From Croceivirga sp009797885 (GTDB lineage: Bacteria; Bacteroidota; Bacteroidia; Flavobacteriales; Flavobacteriaceae): a DNA stretch of 64,000 nucleotides. The notes beneath the pieces are model-generated. The model was not told the DNA's origin. It saw only the letters and a list, made by a program, of their open reading frames with translations, and did not search any database. A program made the position numbers and the translations under genes. Where the stretch lies: assembly GCA_045866215.1 (NCBI GenBank), contig AP035880.1, forward strand, positions 3,162,001 to 3,226,000. The letters run 5' to 3'. This document shows positions 1 to 9,367 of this stretch, piece by piece (position 1 is the first letter of the stretch; each line of letters opens with the position of its first letter).

Positions 1-2528
1 TTTGATTGTTCATTGACCAGTTTGGAATACTCCTTGTAGGTCTTTGGTTCATTGCTTCGTACCGCTTTTTGAAGTTTGGCAATGGTCAACGGATTGAACA
101 TATGCTTTTCCCCATCCCGTCTCCAACGATATTCACCACCAATTTCCAATTCAAGGTTGGCGGCAACTTCTTCTTCGTTAAAAGCTTTATGGTGCCTCTT
201 TGTGATTTCCTTTTCAATCTCATACAATCCAATACCCTGAATTCGGGTGGGGGTATTTGGAAAATACTTTTCCACCACTTTGGTGTTAATGCCGATACAT
301 TCGAATAATTGGGAACCACGATAAGAATTTAAGGTACTGATTCCAATTTTGTTCATCACCTTCAAAATTCCCTTTCCCACGGCTTTGTTATAGTTGTCTA
401 TGGCCTCTTGAAACGTAAATTCAGTGATGTCATTTTCTTTGATCTGTTGACCAATGATTTCATTGACCAAATACGGATTAATGGCACTTGCACCAAAACC
501 GAACAACAGTGCGAAGTGATGTACTTCCCTTGGTTCCGCAGATTCAACAATAATACTTAATCGAGAGCGTTTGCCCAATTTCCGTAACCCACTATTGACC
601 ATGGAGCAAGATAGTAAGGCCGGTATTGGAGCCATTTCCTTGCTGACCATCCTATCGGATAATATGATGATATTGGCACCTTGATCAACAGCATCGGAAG
701 CTTGTTTTAAGATGTCCTCCAATGCTTCTTCAAGACCATTATGGCCTTTTGAGATTTCATAGAGCGTAGAAATGGAAACCACTTTGTAATCTGGACTACG
801 GTCATGGTTTTTGATCTTGTCCAAATCCTCCTTGGAAATAACAGGATTTTGAATTTTCAGTTTACGACAATGGAGCTCATTGATTTCAAAGATGTTTTGA
901 TCGCTTCCCAAGGTAAGGCTAATATCGCATATGAGTTCTTCACGGATTCCGTCCAAAGGTGGATTGGTCACCTGCGCAAATAGCTGTTTGAAATAGTTGT
1001 AAATAAGTTGTGGCCTTTCTGACAATACGGCGATTGGCGTATCCGATCCCATTGATCCAATGGGTTCTTTTCCGGCTTTCGCCATGGGCATGATAATGGT
1101 GTTGATGTCCTCTTGGGTGTAACCAAATGCATTGGTCCTTGTTTTCAATGGAAACTCACCCAGGAAAATTGGGCAATCGTTGTACGGGATGTCCTTTAGG
1201 TAGATCAGGTTTTTTTTGAGCCATTTTTCATAAGGATGTCTTTTGGCAATTTTTTCCTTGATTTCTTCATCATTCACGATCCTACCTTCTTCCATATTGA
1301 CCAGAAACATTTTGCCGGGCTCCAATCTTCCATGGTATTCAATATTTTCAGGCTCCAAATCCACAACCCCGGTTTCAGAGGACATCACTACATAACCGTT
1401 TTTAGTAACGGAATAACGTGAGGGGCGAAGACCGTTCCTGTCCAATACGGCCCCTATATAGCTACCGTCCGTAAAGGGAATGGAAGCGGGTCCATCCCAA
1501 GGTTCCATGACACAGGAGTTGTATTCATAAAAGGCCCTTTTGGTCTTGGACATCTCCTCATTCTTTTCCCAAGCCTCGGGGACCAGCATCATCATTACTT
1601 CCGGGAGTGAACGGCCGGTCATCAACAACAGCTCAACCACCATGTCCAAACTGGCGGAATCGGATTTTGCGGGAAGCACAATAGGCAGAATATTTTTGAT
1701 TTCATCACCAAACCATTCACTTTTTAGCAACTCTTCCCGGGAATGCATACGTGCTATGTTGCCGCGAAGGGTGTTTATTTCACCATTATGGCACATATAC
1801 CTGAAGGGTTGGGCCAAATCCCAGGTAGGGAAGGTGTTCGTTGAAAAACGTTGATGGACAAGGGCCAGTCGAGTGACCACCCTGGGGTCAAGTAAATCCT
1901 CATAGTACCTACTTATGTCCTGTGGCATCAGCAACCCCTTGAAAATGATGATTTTTTGGGAAAGGCTGGGGACATAAAAGAAATGATGCTGTGAGAGTTT
2001 GGACGAATTTATTTCATGTTCGGTAATTTTTCTGGCAATAAAAAGTTTTAGGTCAAACTGAAACTTGTCCCTGGCCTCACCTTTGGCCACAAAAATCTGT
2101 TTTACAAAAGGTTCGGTTTCCGCAGCAATCCTACCTGGAACGGATTTATTAACGGGTACGTTACGCCATCCAAGAAGTTCCAATCCCTGTTTCCTGATGT
2201 TCTTTTCAAATGTCTTTTCGCAGAATTCCCTCTGATTTTCCTTTTTCGGTAGAAATACATTGCCGGTGGCATAGTCCCCTGCATCGGGAAGTTCAAAAGA
2301 ACAGGTGCTTTTGAAAAAATCATGGGGGATATCAATAAGAATCCCTGCACCATCCCCCGTTTTACCATCGGCACTTACCGCCCCCCTATGTTCCAGTTTA
2401 TCCAAAATCTCCAGCGCCTTGTGGATGATATCATTGGATTTTTTCCCCTGTAGGCTACAGATAAAACCAGCACCACAATTGTCGTGCTCAAATTCCGGTA
2501 AGTAAAGTCCTTGTCTCTCCAATCCCAT
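1..2528 (-). CDS. gltB: Glutamate synthase large subunit (5' part, runs off window)
   Basis: The large (alpha) subunit of glutamate synthase (GOGAT) makes two glutamates from glutamine and 2-oxoglutarate in ammonia assimilation. About 842 codons are present; the 3' end lies beyond base 1, where the synthase and glucan-like C-terminal domains would be. The start ATG gives a 17-residue propeptide before Cys18 in EHDNCGAGF. Propeptide removal is known to expose this Cys as the class-II glutaminase nucleophile. The N-terminal amidotransferase domain contains RFSTNTFPTW and the NGEINTLRGN motif, and is followed by the central domain. The frame is open throughout. The small subunit gltD is not in the window. 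Identification is secure. Confidence 0.95.
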   Translation of the reverse strand, partial: MGLERQGLYLPEFEHDNCGAGFICSLQGKKSNDIIHKALEILDKLEHRGAVSADGKTGDGAGILIDIPHDFFKSTCSFELPDAGDYATGNVFLPKKENQREFCEKTFEKNIRKQGLELLGWRNVPVNKSVPGRIAAETEPFVKQIFVAKGEARDKFQFDLKLFIARKITEHEINSSKLSQHHFFYVPSLSQKIIIFKGLLMPQDISRYYEDLLDPRVVTRLALVHQRFSTNTFPTWDLAQPFRYMCHNGEINTLRGNIARMHSREELLKSEWFGDEIKNILPIVLPAKSDSASLDMVVELLLMTGRSLPEVMMMLVPEAWEKNEEMSKTKRAFYEYNSCVMEPWDGPASIPFTDGSYIGAVLDRNGLRPSRYSVTKNGYVVMSSETGVVDLEPENIEYHGRLEPGKMFLVNMEEGRIVNDEEIKEKIAKRHPYEKWLKKNLIYLKDIPYNDCPIFLGEFPLKTRTNAFGYTQEDINTIIMPMAKAGKEPIGSMGSDTPIAVLSERPQLIYNYFKQLFAQVTNPPLDGIREELICDISLTLGSDQNIFEINELHCRKLKIQNPVISKEDLDKIKNHDRSPDYKVVSISTLYEISKGHNGLEEALEDILKQASDAVDQGANIIILSDRMVSKEMAPIPALLSCSMVNSGLRKLGKRSRLSIIVESAEPREVHHFALLFGFGASAINPYLVNEIIGQQIKENDITEFTFQEAIDNYNKAVGKGILKVMNKIGISTLNSYRGSQLFECIGINTKVVEKYFPNTPTRIQGIGLYEIEKEITKRHHKAFNEEEVAANLELEIGGEYRWRRDGEKHMFNPLTIAKLQKAVRSNEPKTYKEYSKLVNEQS

Positions 2529-2824
2529 ATTACGACATTTTCTCAAAAATATCATAATGATCACATTATTTTCAAGGCTTAGAGTTAAAGAAAGAAATAA
2601 TTACAGTCTTTATAAAAAATCATTACAAAATTATCAGTGTTAAAAAAATGAAAACACTTTTTTGATAATCCTTAAAATATCCGGCTGAAAAAGGGAGGTG
2701 TATGTAATGCTTTGGGGTGTTGTTCGTTAATCTTCAATTTAAAGACAATTGACCCCTATAAAAATGGGGGTGTTTGCAAAAAGAAAGGAAATTCTTTTGG
2801 GATTTATGGATCTGAAGACCCCTT

Positions 2825-3967
2825 TTAGTCCTTGAGAATACTTCTGGAAATCACGATTTTTTGAATTTCGGAAGTACCCTCATAGATTTGGGTGATTTTC
2901 GCATCCCGCATCAATCGTTCTACATGGTAGTCTTTTACAAAGCCATTGCCGCCATGGATTTGAACGGCCTCCACGGTCACTTCCATGGCAGTTTCCGCCG
3001 CATATAACTTGGCCATGGCTCCAGAAAGGTCATAGTTATCTCCGTCATCTTTATCACAGGCTGCTTGATACACCAAATTTCTGGCCGCTTGTATCTTGGT
3101 ATGCATATCGGCCAGTTTAAAGGCAATGGCCTGGTGGTTTGCTATCTCCGTCCCAAAAGCTTTGCGTTCCTTGGAATATTTTAAGGCCAATTCATAAGCT
3201 CCGGCGGCAATGCCCAAGGCTTGGGCGGCGATTCCAATACGTCCCCCCGCCAGGGTTTTCATGGCAAATTTAAATCCAAAACCGTCTTCACCTATCCTAT
3301 TTTCCTTGGGGACTTTTACATCATTGAAAATAAGGGAATGGGTATCACTTCCACGGATTCCCAGTTTGTTTTCCTTAGGGCCAATTTCAAATCCTTCCAT
3401 GTCCTTCTCCACAATCAATGCATTGATCCCCCTATGGCCCTTTTCCACATCCGTCTGTGCAATGACCAAATAGACCGCCGCGGAATTTCCGTTGGTAATC
3501 CAGTTTTTGGTTCCATTCAAGACATAGTGATCCCCCATGTCTTTGGCCGTTGTCTTTTGCGATGTGGCATCACTTCCCGCTTCCGGCTCGGAAAGGCAAA
3601 ATGCACCAATAATTTCACCAGTGGCCAATCGTGTTAGATACTTTTCCTTCTGTTCCTCGGTTCCGTAAGTTTCCAGTCCCCAGCATACCAAGGAATTGTT
3701 TACCGAGACAATGACGGAAGAGGAAGCGTCAATTTTGGAGAGTTCTTCCATGACCAATACATATGACAGGGTATCCAATCCACTTCCACCGTAATTTTCA
3801 TTCACCATCATACCCATAAAACCCAATTCACCCATTTTTGAAACCTGTTCTTTTGGGAATTCCTGGGCATCATCTCTTTCGATAACACCAGGTAACAATT
3901 CGTTTTGGGCAAAATCTCTTGCAGCTTGTTGAATCATTAACTGCTCTTCTGAAAGGGAAAAATTCAT
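2825..3967 (-). CDS. Acyl-CoA dehydrogenase (short-chain/butyryl type)
   Basis: A FAD-dependent acyl-CoA dehydrogenase of about 380 residues, the usual family length. It catalyses alpha,beta-dehydrogenation of acyl-CoA in beta-oxidation or branched-chain amino-acid breakdown, passing electrons to ETF. The start is the ATG giving MNFSLSEEQL; an upstream in-frame TTG would add 11 unlikely residues. Visible family signatures are CLSEPEAGSDA near residue 127, the ERKAFG motif, and QIYEGTSEIQ near residue 360, whose Glu matches the catalytic base of short-chain enzymes. It reads toward gltB, about 300 bp away, and has no obvious operon partner. The exact substrate cannot be told from the sequence. 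Confidence 0.92.
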   Translation of the reverse strand: MNFSLSEEQLMIQQAARDFAQNELLPGVIERDDAQEFPKEQVSKMGELGFMGMMVNENYGGSGLDTLSYVLVMEELSKIDASSSVIVSVNNSLVCWGLETYGTEEQKEKYLTRLATGEIIGAFCLSEPEAGSDATSQKTTAKDMGDHYVLNGTKNWITNGNSAAVYLVIAQTDVEKGHRGINALIVEKDMEGFEIGPKENKLGIRGSDTHSLIFNDVKVPKENRIGEDGFGFKFAMKTLAGGRIGIAAQALGIAAGAYELALKYSKERKAFGTEIANHQAIAFKLADMHTKIQAARNLVYQAACDKDDGDNYDLSGAMAKLYAAETAMEVTVEAVQIHGGNGFVKDYHVERLMRDAKITQIYEGTSEIQKIVISRSILKD

Positions 3968-4185
3968 GTGTATTGAGAAATAGTTAAAAAAACACTGCAA
4001 AGATAAGCTTTGAATAGGGATTTTTCAATAGAATTGGGTTGATGCAAACAAATAATCAATCTAAAAAAAGTTAGTGGCATTTGGGAGATTCTAAGGGCAA
4101 TCCTTATATTTAACTGGATTGATTGTAGGCTCAAAAACTACGAACAAACAGATTTAATAACTGCACCTAAACCAAACTTCAAATA

Positions 4186-5559
4186 ATGGAAACTATCATT
4201 ATTATTGTTTTTCTGGCCGGTTATCTGGCGATTACCTTAGAACATAACCTGAAAATTGATAAGCTTATTCCGGCTTTGGCCATGATGGCCATCCTTTGGG
4301 CCTTGGTAGCTTTGGGAATAGATGGGTTTGGTTCCTGGTTCGATTCTACCAAACATGCCCTCGTGGATGGGTTTGCAGATTTGATTCATGAGGATAAAAT
4401 GCACCTTGTTGAGGAAACACTGCTACATCACTTGGGTAAAACCGCTGAAATATTGGTGTTTCTATTGGGTGCCATGACCATTGTGGAAATCATCGATTAT
4501 TTTAATGGTTTTGCCACCATAAAGGGTTTTATTAAAACAAAGAGCAAACGAAAGCTATTATGGTTGTTTTCCATTTTAGCTTTTATTTTGTCCGCAATCA
4601 TAGACAATTTAACCGCCACTATAGTTTTGGTTACCATACTGCAAAAGGTGATCAAGGATAGACAGACCAAGTTGTGGTTTGCCGGTTTGATCGTTATTAA
4701 TGCAAATGCGGGTGGGGCTTGGTCACCCATAGGTGATGTTACCACGACAATGTTGTGGATCGCCAATAAGGTAAGTGCCTATGAACTGGTTCTCCATGTG
4801 TTGTTGCCATCCATTGTCTGTACTATTGTGCCTACCTTCATTGCAAGCAGGTTCAAGGTGTTTACCGGCGAAGTGGAAGATACCCCTGTGGAAGAACAGG
4901 AATCTACATCAAGATATGGTGCTACCATGTTGTATTTGGGATTGGGGTCCATTGTTTTTGTTCCTTTTTTCAAAACCGTAACCCATTTGCCGCCATACGT
5001 AGGTATGATGCTGTCCCTGGCCGTGGTGGCCACTTTTGCCGAAATTTATAGTAATGCCAAATTTGCCATTAGTTCTGCCATTGATGAAGAGCATCATGAA
5101 TCATCACACCATAGTCCCGTCCATTCTGCGCTTACAAAAATTGAATTGCCCAGTATATTGTTCTTTTTAGGCATTCTATTGGCCGTGGCGGCGTTGGAAT
5201 CCCTGGGAATCCTTTTTAATTATGCCGAAGTTTTAAAAACGGCCATTCCCAATACGGATATTGTAGTGCTCTTGTTGGGGATTGGTTCTGCTATTATAGA
5301 CAATGTGCCCTTGGTAGCGGCCAGTATGGGGATGTTTTCAGAGCCTACGGACAGTCCGCTATGGCATTTTATTGCCTACTCGGCAGGTACCGGTGGAAGT
5401 ATGTTGATTATTGGTTCCGCAGCTGGGGTGGTGGCCATGGGTATGGAAAAGATTGATTTTTTCTGGTACTTGAAAAAGATTGCCTGGTTGGCCTTTGTAG
5501 GGTTTATTTCTGGAGGATTGACTTTTATCTTACTGCGTGATTTTGTGCTGAACGTATAA
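4186..5559 (+). CDS. nhaD: Na+/H+ antiporter, NhaD family
   Basis: A 457-residue polytopic inner-membrane protein with about 12 hydrophobic segments. It belongs to the NhaD family of sodium/proton antiporters known from marine bacteria, which extrude Na+ at alkaline pH. Family-typical intramembrane motifs are visible: IDNLTATIV near residue 143, NAGGAWSPIGDVTT near residues 174-187, and a second-half IDNVPLVAASMGMF. A cytoplasmic loop near residue 300 is rich in Glu and His. The ATG start follows an AT-rich leader. The ExbB gene begins 47 bp downstream on the same strand, so co-transcription is possible. Sodium extrusion fits a marine lifestyle. Confidence 0.93.
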   Translation: METIIIIVFLAGYLAITLEHNLKIDKLIPALAMMAILWALVALGIDGFGSWFDSTKHALVDGFADLIHEDKMHLVEETLLHHLGKTAEILVFLLGAMTIVEIIDYFNGFATIKGFIKTKSKRKLLWLFSILAFILSAIIDNLTATIVLVTILQKVIKDRQTKLWFAGLIVINANAGGAWSPIGDVTTTMLWIANKVSAYELVLHVLLPSIVCTIVPTFIASRFKVFTGEVEDTPVEEQESTSRYGATMLYLGLGSIVFVPFFKTVTHLPPYVGMMLSLAVVATFAEIYSNAKFAISSAIDEEHHESSHHSPVHSALTKIELPSILFFLGILLAVAALESLGILFNYAEVLKTAIPNTDIVVLLLGIGSAIIDNVPLVAASMGMFSEPTDSPLWHFIAYSAGTGGSMLIIGSAAGVVAMGMEKIDFFWYLKKIAWLAFVGFISGGLTFILLRDFVLNV

Positions 5560-5606
5560 TTTTTATTCAAATTCCCCGTTATATTGCAATAAAATTGGGG
5601 ACACCT

Positions 5607-6299
5607 ATGACTATACTTCAGGAACAAGTAGCCTCTGAGGAATTGGCGACAGAGCTATCAGAGGAAAAAACACTTTCCGTTATTGACTTGATTATCAATG
5701 GAGGTGCGGCCAGTACCATTATTGTTACCGTACTCTTTGTGCTATTATTTGTGGCGTTGTACATTTATTTTGAACGCACTTTTGCCATTACTGCAGCATC
5801 CAAAATCGATAAAAACTTCATGAACCAAATTCGTGACCATGTCATGAACGGAAAAATTGAAGCCGCCAGGTTACTTTGTGCGCAAACGGATTCCCCCGTA
5901 GCACGATTGACGGAAAAAGGGGTGGCCCGAATTGGAAAGCCCTTGGACGATATCAATACCGCAATTGAAAACGCCGGCACCCTTGAAGTCTATAAATTGG
6001 AAAAAAATGTCAATATCCTGGCCACGGTAGCAGGTTCGGCACCCATGATCGGCTTCCTTGGAACCGTTATTGGAATGATTCTTGCGTTCCATGAAATGGC
6101 CAGTAGTGGTGGACAAGCGGAAATGGGATCCCTGGCTTCTGGGATATACACGGCAATGACAACCACGGTGGCAGGTCTTATTGTAGGCATCATCGCCTAT
6201 ATTGGGTATAACCATTTGGTGAACAGAACGGACAAGGTAGTCCATAAAATGGAGGCCAATGCCGTGGAATTTTTGGATTTGTTGAATGAACCCGCGTAG
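5607..6299 (+). CDS. exbB: MotA/TolQ/ExbB proton channel protein
   Basis: The ExbB/TolQ-type subunit of the inner-membrane proton channel that energises TonB. It is 230 residues from the ATG at 5607; an upstream TTG would add only four residues. There are three membrane segments: one near residues 28-52, and two in the conserved MotA_ExbB domain after residue 135, around GSAPMIGFLGTVIGM and MTTTVAGLIVGIIAYIGY. It is followed 5 bp later by exbD and then tonB, so the three form one transcription unit. The operon should power the outer-membrane SusC-type transporters encoded elsewhere in this window. Confidence 0.92.
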   Translation: MTILQEQVASEELATELSEEKTLSVIDLIINGGAASTIIVTVLFVLLFVALYIYFERTFAITAASKIDKNFMNQIRDHVMNGKIEAARLLCAQTDSPVARLTEKGVARIGKPLDDINTAIENAGTLEVYKLEKNVNILATVAGSAPMIGFLGTVIGMILAFHEMASSGGQAEMGSLASGIYTAMTTTVAGLIVGIIAYIGYNHLVNRTDKVVHKMEANAVEFLDLLNEPA

Positions 6300-6304
6300 C
6301 AAAA

Positions 6305-6691
6305 ATGAAATTAAAAGGTAGAAATAAAGTAAGCCCAGAGTTTAGCATGTCCTCCATGACGGACATTGTCTTTCTATTGTTGGTCTTTTTTATGCTTACC
6401 TCCAATGCCCCAAACGCATTGGATCTACTATTGCCAAAGGCAAAAGGAAAATCGACGAACACACAAAATGTTTCGGTAACCATAGACAAAAACCTAAGGT
6501 ATTTTGTGAACAACGAGCAGATTAACGGAGAATACATTGAAATTGAATTAAAAAAAGCACTTGAAGGTCAAGAAAAGCCTACCATTATCCTTAGGGCGGA
6601 AGAAAGTGTTGCCATACGGGAGGCAGTTAACGTCATGGATATTGCCAACAGGAACAACTACAAGGTAATTTTGGCCGTGCGACCAAAGTAG
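6305..6691 (+). CDS. exbD: Biopolymer transport protein ExbD/TolR
   Basis: A 128-residue ExbD/TolR family protein with one N-terminal transmembrane helix (about residues 18-38) and a periplasmic domain. The helix contains the conserved proton-relay aspartate, Asp20, in SSMTDIVFLLLVFFM. It partners ExbB to couple proton flow to TonB. It starts 5 bp after exbB stops, and tonB starts directly after its stop codon, so translation is probably coupled. Length is normal for the family. Confidence 0.93.
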   Translation: MKLKGRNKVSPEFSMSSMTDIVFLLLVFFMLTSNAPNALDLLLPKAKGKSTNTQNVSVTIDKNLRYFVNNEQINGEYIEIELKKALEGQEKPTIILRAEESVAIREAVNVMDIANRNNYKVILAVRPK

Positions 6692-7597
6692 ATGTCATTT
6701 TTAGACACGAGACACAAAAAGAAATCGTTTACCCTGACCACTGTACTGCTAAGTTTATTGGTTCTGGTACTTTTCTATATTGGGTTAACCTATCTAGACC
6801 CTCCTGAAGAAAAAGGGATTGCCATCAATTTTGGGACAATGGATTTTGGTTCCGGGAATCAGCAACCCCTACAAAAGATAAAATCGGAACCCAGGGATAT
6901 TCCAAAACCGCCCAATGAACCCCAAAAAGAAGTGATTGCGGAAAAAGAGGCCGTTGCCGAAAAAAGTGAACCAAAGGAAGAAGTAAAAAAGGAAGAACCC
7001 ACGGAAAAAGTAATTACGCAGGACAGTGAGGAAACCATAAGGCTCAAACAAGAACGCGAAGCCAAACGCAAGGCGGAGGAAGCGGCTAAAAAAGCCAAAG
7101 CGGAAGCGGAAAGAAAAGAACGCGAAAGGGTGGAAGCAGAAGCAAGAAAAAGGGCGGAGGAAGATGCGAAGAAAAGGAAATTGGATGCCCTAATGGGAGG
7201 GATTGGCAAATCTGAAGGTACTGAGACCGGTAGTGAAGGCGATGATGATAGGGCCGGGGATAAAGGCAGACCGGAGGGTAATCCTTATGCCACGTCATAT
7301 TATGGGGCTCCCGGGGCAGGCACTGGGGGTTATGGGCTTAATGGCAGGTCCCTGGTTAGCAAGGGCAAAGTACAGCAGGAATGCAACGAGGATGGTAGGG
7401 TCGTTGTCCGTATTGTAGTGGATAGGAACGGAAAAGTCATAAAGGCCACACCAGGCGTAAAAGGAACCACCAATAATGCGCCTTGTCTTTTGGAACCCGC
7501 AAAAAAAACAGCATTTCTCCATCAATGGAATTTGGACTCCAATGCCCCCTCACAACAAGTAGGTTTTGTAGTGGTCAACTTTAAATTGGGGCAATAG
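6692..7597 (+). CDS. tonB: TonB-like energy transducer
   Basis: A 301-residue TonB-family protein that would transmit ExbB/ExbD energy to outer-membrane receptors. It has a short cytoplasmic N-terminus, one transmembrane helix at about residues 13-35, a Pro/Lys/Glu-rich and then Lys/Glu/Ala-rich spacer that probably forms a long helix or coiled coil (about 65-170), a Gly-rich stretch with YYGAPGAGTGGYG, and a C-terminal domain (about 220-301). That domain carries the GRVVVRIVVDRNGKV strand pattern typical of TonB C-termini. It follows exbD with no gap, and its stop codon overlaps the GTG start of folC by one base. Confidence 0.88.
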   Translation: MSFLDTRHKKKSFTLTTVLLSLLVLVLFYIGLTYLDPPEEKGIAINFGTMDFGSGNQQPLQKIKSEPRDIPKPPNEPQKEVIAEKEAVAEKSEPKEEVKKEEPTEKVITQDSEETIRLKQEREAKRKAEEAAKKAKAEAERKERERVEAEARKRAEEDAKKRKLDALMGGIGKSEGTETGSEGDDDRAGDKGRPEGNPYATSYYGAPGAGTGGYGLNGRSLVSKGKVQQECNEDGRVVVRIVVDRNGKVIKATPGVKGTTNNAPCLLEPAKKTAFLHQWNLDSNAPSQQVGFVVVNFKLGQ

Positions 7598-8808
7598 TGA
7601 CCTATCAGGAAACCTTGGATTGGCTTTTTGCCCAATTGCCGATATATCAGACAAAAGGAGTGGGTGCATTTAAAGGAAAGCTGGACAATATCCTGGCTTT
7701 TTCCGAGCATTTGGACCATCCCGAAAAAAAAATCAAGACCATTCACGTGGCGGGCACCAATGGAAAAGGTTCTTCCTGTCATATGTTGGCCTCCATTCTT
7801 CAGGAGGCGGGTTATAAAACCGGGCTTTATACCTCACCCCATTTAAAGGATTTTAGGGAACGGATAAAGATCAATGGGGAGATGGTTGGGAAGGATTTTG
7901 TAAAGGGATTCATAGGGGAACACCAATCTTTTTTGGAATATCATCAGCTTTCTTTTTTTGAAATGACGGTGGGGATGGCTTTTCAGTATTTCGCAAAGGA
8001 ACAAGTAGACATTGCCGTTATTGAAGTAGGATTGGGAGGACGACTGGACTCAACGAATATTATTAGGCCAGAGGTAAGTCTGGTTACCAATATTGGATAT
8101 GACCATATGTCCATTTTAGGGAATACCCTGGAAAAGATTGCCATGGAAAAGGCGGGAATCATCAAGAGAAATATCCCGGTAGTGATAAGTGAGCGACAGC
8201 CCGAGACGGAAATGATCTTTACATTGATTGCAAATCAGAGAAATGCGGAAATCATCTTTGCAGATGATTTGGATATTCCATCATACCGAACGGATTTGTT
8301 GGGGGACTATCAAGATAAAAATAGTAAGGGGGTGGTCGCTTGTTTAAGGACACTAAGGGATTTCAATATCACCGAAAAACATATAAAAAACGGTTTGCAA
8401 AGTGTTGTTCAGAATACGGGCCTATTGGGAAGATGGCAGGTGCTGCAAAAAGAACCATTGGTAGTTTGTGATACGGCGCATAACAAAGAGGGTTTGGAAC
8501 TGGTCTTTGACCAGTTGTCACGGCAAGAATTTAAGGAGCTTCATATGGTCGTTGGTTTTGTTAATGATAAGAATGTCAAAGACCTATTGCGATTGTTCCC
8601 TAAACAGGCCCGTTATTACTTTGTGAAACCCAATGTACCAAGGGGTATGGATCCAAGGGAAGTGCTGGATTTGGCCAATACCATTGGCCTGAAAGGGGAA
8701 AAATATGCCACTGTTCAAAAAGGGTTGGACAAAGCAATGGCCAAAGCCAGAGTTAATGACCTCATCTATATTGGGGGCAGTACTTTTGTTGTTGCTGAGG
8801 TGGTTTAA
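7597..8808 (+). CDS. folC: Bifunctional folylpolyglutamate/dihydrofolate synthase
   Basis: An ATP-dependent ligase of the Mur ligase superfamily that adds glutamate to dihydropteroate and folates. It has 403 residues from a GTG start overlapping the tonB stop by one base. The P-loop HVAGTNGKGSSCHML lies near residue 50, followed by the folate signature TSPHLKDFRERIKING, the GGRLDSTN motif, and the C-terminal DTAHNKEGL near residue 290. Placement behind exbB-exbD-tonB looks like simple read-through, because the metabolic roles differ. A tRNA gene with its own promoter follows. Confidence 0.94.
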   Translation: MTYQETLDWLFAQLPIYQTKGVGAFKGKLDNILAFSEHLDHPEKKIKTIHVAGTNGKGSSCHMLASILQEAGYKTGLYTSPHLKDFRERIKINGEMVGKDFVKGFIGEHQSFLEYHQLSFFEMTVGMAFQYFAKEQVDIAVIEVGLGGRLDSTNIIRPEVSLVTNIGYDHMSILGNTLEKIAMEKAGIIKRNIPVVISERQPETEMIFTLIANQRNAEIIFADDLDIPSYRTDLLGDYQDKNSKGVVACLRTLRDFNITEKHIKNGLQSVVQNTGLLGRWQVLQKEPLVVCDTAHNKEGLELVFDQLSRQEFKELHMVVGFVNDKNVKDLLRLFPKQARYYFVKPNVPRGMDPREVLDLANTIGLKGEKYATVQKGLDKAMAKARVNDLIYIGGSTFVVAEVV

Positions 8809-8847
8809 AATATTTCATTTTTCGTTAGGGAAACGGAAAATTCATGC

Positions 8848-8855
8848 TATATTTG
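8848..8855 (+). promoter_or_regulatory. Candidate -7 promoter element of tRNA-Val
   Basis: TATATTTG matches the Bacteroidota -7 consensus TAnnTTTG exactly and lies 19 bp before the tRNA. No clean TTG sits at the ideal -33 spacing, so only the -7 box is supported. Confidence 0.55.
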
Positions 8856-8874
8856 CACTCCGTTTTGAGAATCG

Positions 8875-8949
8875 GGGCGCGTAGCTCAGTTGGTTCAGAG
8901 CACCTGGTTTACACCCAGGGGGTCAGGGGTTCGAATCCCTTCGCGCCCA
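8875..8949 (+). tRNA. tRNA-Val (anticodon UAC)
   Basis: A full cloverleaf can be drawn. The acceptor stem is GGGCGCG/CGCGCCC, the D arm starts TAGCTCAGTTGG, the anticodon stem CCTGG/CCAGG encloses loop TTTACAC (anticodon TAC), and the T arm contains GGTTCGAATCC. The discriminator base is A; CCA is not fully encoded (ACAA follows). The 3' part from position 8920 is repeated downstream together with a GIY-YIG gene. Confidence 0.97.
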
Positions 8950-8954
8950 CAATG

Positions 8955-8987
8955 AAATCCTAAGGCATGGCTTTGGGATTTTTTTTT
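8955..8987 (+). terminator. Rho-independent terminator after tRNA-Val
   Basis: AAATCCTAAG pairs with CTTTGGGATTT across a GCATGG loop, and a run of eight or more T follows. Identical copies recur at about 9322-9354 and 9689-9721 as part of the 367-bp repeat. Each GIY-YIG gene therefore sits just behind a terminator. Confidence 0.8.
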
Positions 8988-9000
8988 GAAGTTATTCAGT

Positions 9001-9255
9001 GTGAAATACTCCGTTTACATCCTCTATTCCGCTACATTGGACACTTATTATGTGGGTTGTTTGGGAGATGTTCCAAGGCGATTGCAAAAGCACCTGTACA
9101 ACCATAAGGGATTTACAGGCCGGGCAAAGGATTGGGAACTGAAGTATACGGAAGAATTTGATTTAAGGGCGGACGCCCTAAAACGGGAACTGCAAATAAA
9201 GAAATGGAAAAGCAGGGCAATGCTGGAACAGTTGATCAAAAGTGACTTGTACTAA
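9001..9255 (+). CDS. Small GIY-YIG nuclease family protein (copy 1)
   Basis: An 84-residue single-domain GIY-YIG protein, related to the UvrC N-terminal domain and the YhbQ/SLX1-like family. The motif reads VYIL (residues 5-8) then YYVG (16-19), with the expected Arg at 26-27 (PRRLQKH) and the metal-binding catalytic Glu63 in KRELQIKKW, so it looks catalytically intact. I chose GTG 9001; a TTG at 8986 lies inside the terminator T-run. It sits 51 bp behind the tRNA-Val 3' end and inside the 367-bp repeat unit. No DNA-binding domain beyond the nuclease fold is visible. A homing-like role at the tRNA gene is an inference; general DNA repair is the alternative. Confidence 0.85.
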   Translation: MKYSVYILYSATLDTYYVGCLGDVPRRLQKHLYNHKGFTGRAKDWELKYTEEFDLRADALKRELQIKKWKSRAMLEQLIKSDLY

Positions 9256-9317
9256 TGGCGGGGAGCATCCCGATTTTACATCGGGAGGGTCAGGGGTTCG
9301 AATCCCTTCGCGCCCAC
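9256..9317 (+). pseudogene. tRNA-Val 3' remnant (copy 1 junction)
   Basis: From GAGCA (about 9264) onward the sequence parallels the intact tRNA from the end of its D arm: an anticodon-arm-like hairpin TCCCGAT-TTTAC-ATCGGGA, then variable loop, T arm and acceptor 3' strand identical to tRNA-Val. The 5' third of the tRNA is missing, so it cannot fold as a full tRNA. The anticodon arm has changed sequence but keeps perfect pairing. Confidence 0.75.
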
Positions 9318-9367
9318 AATGAAATCCTAAGGCATGGCTTTGGGATTTTTTTTTGAAGTTATTCAGT

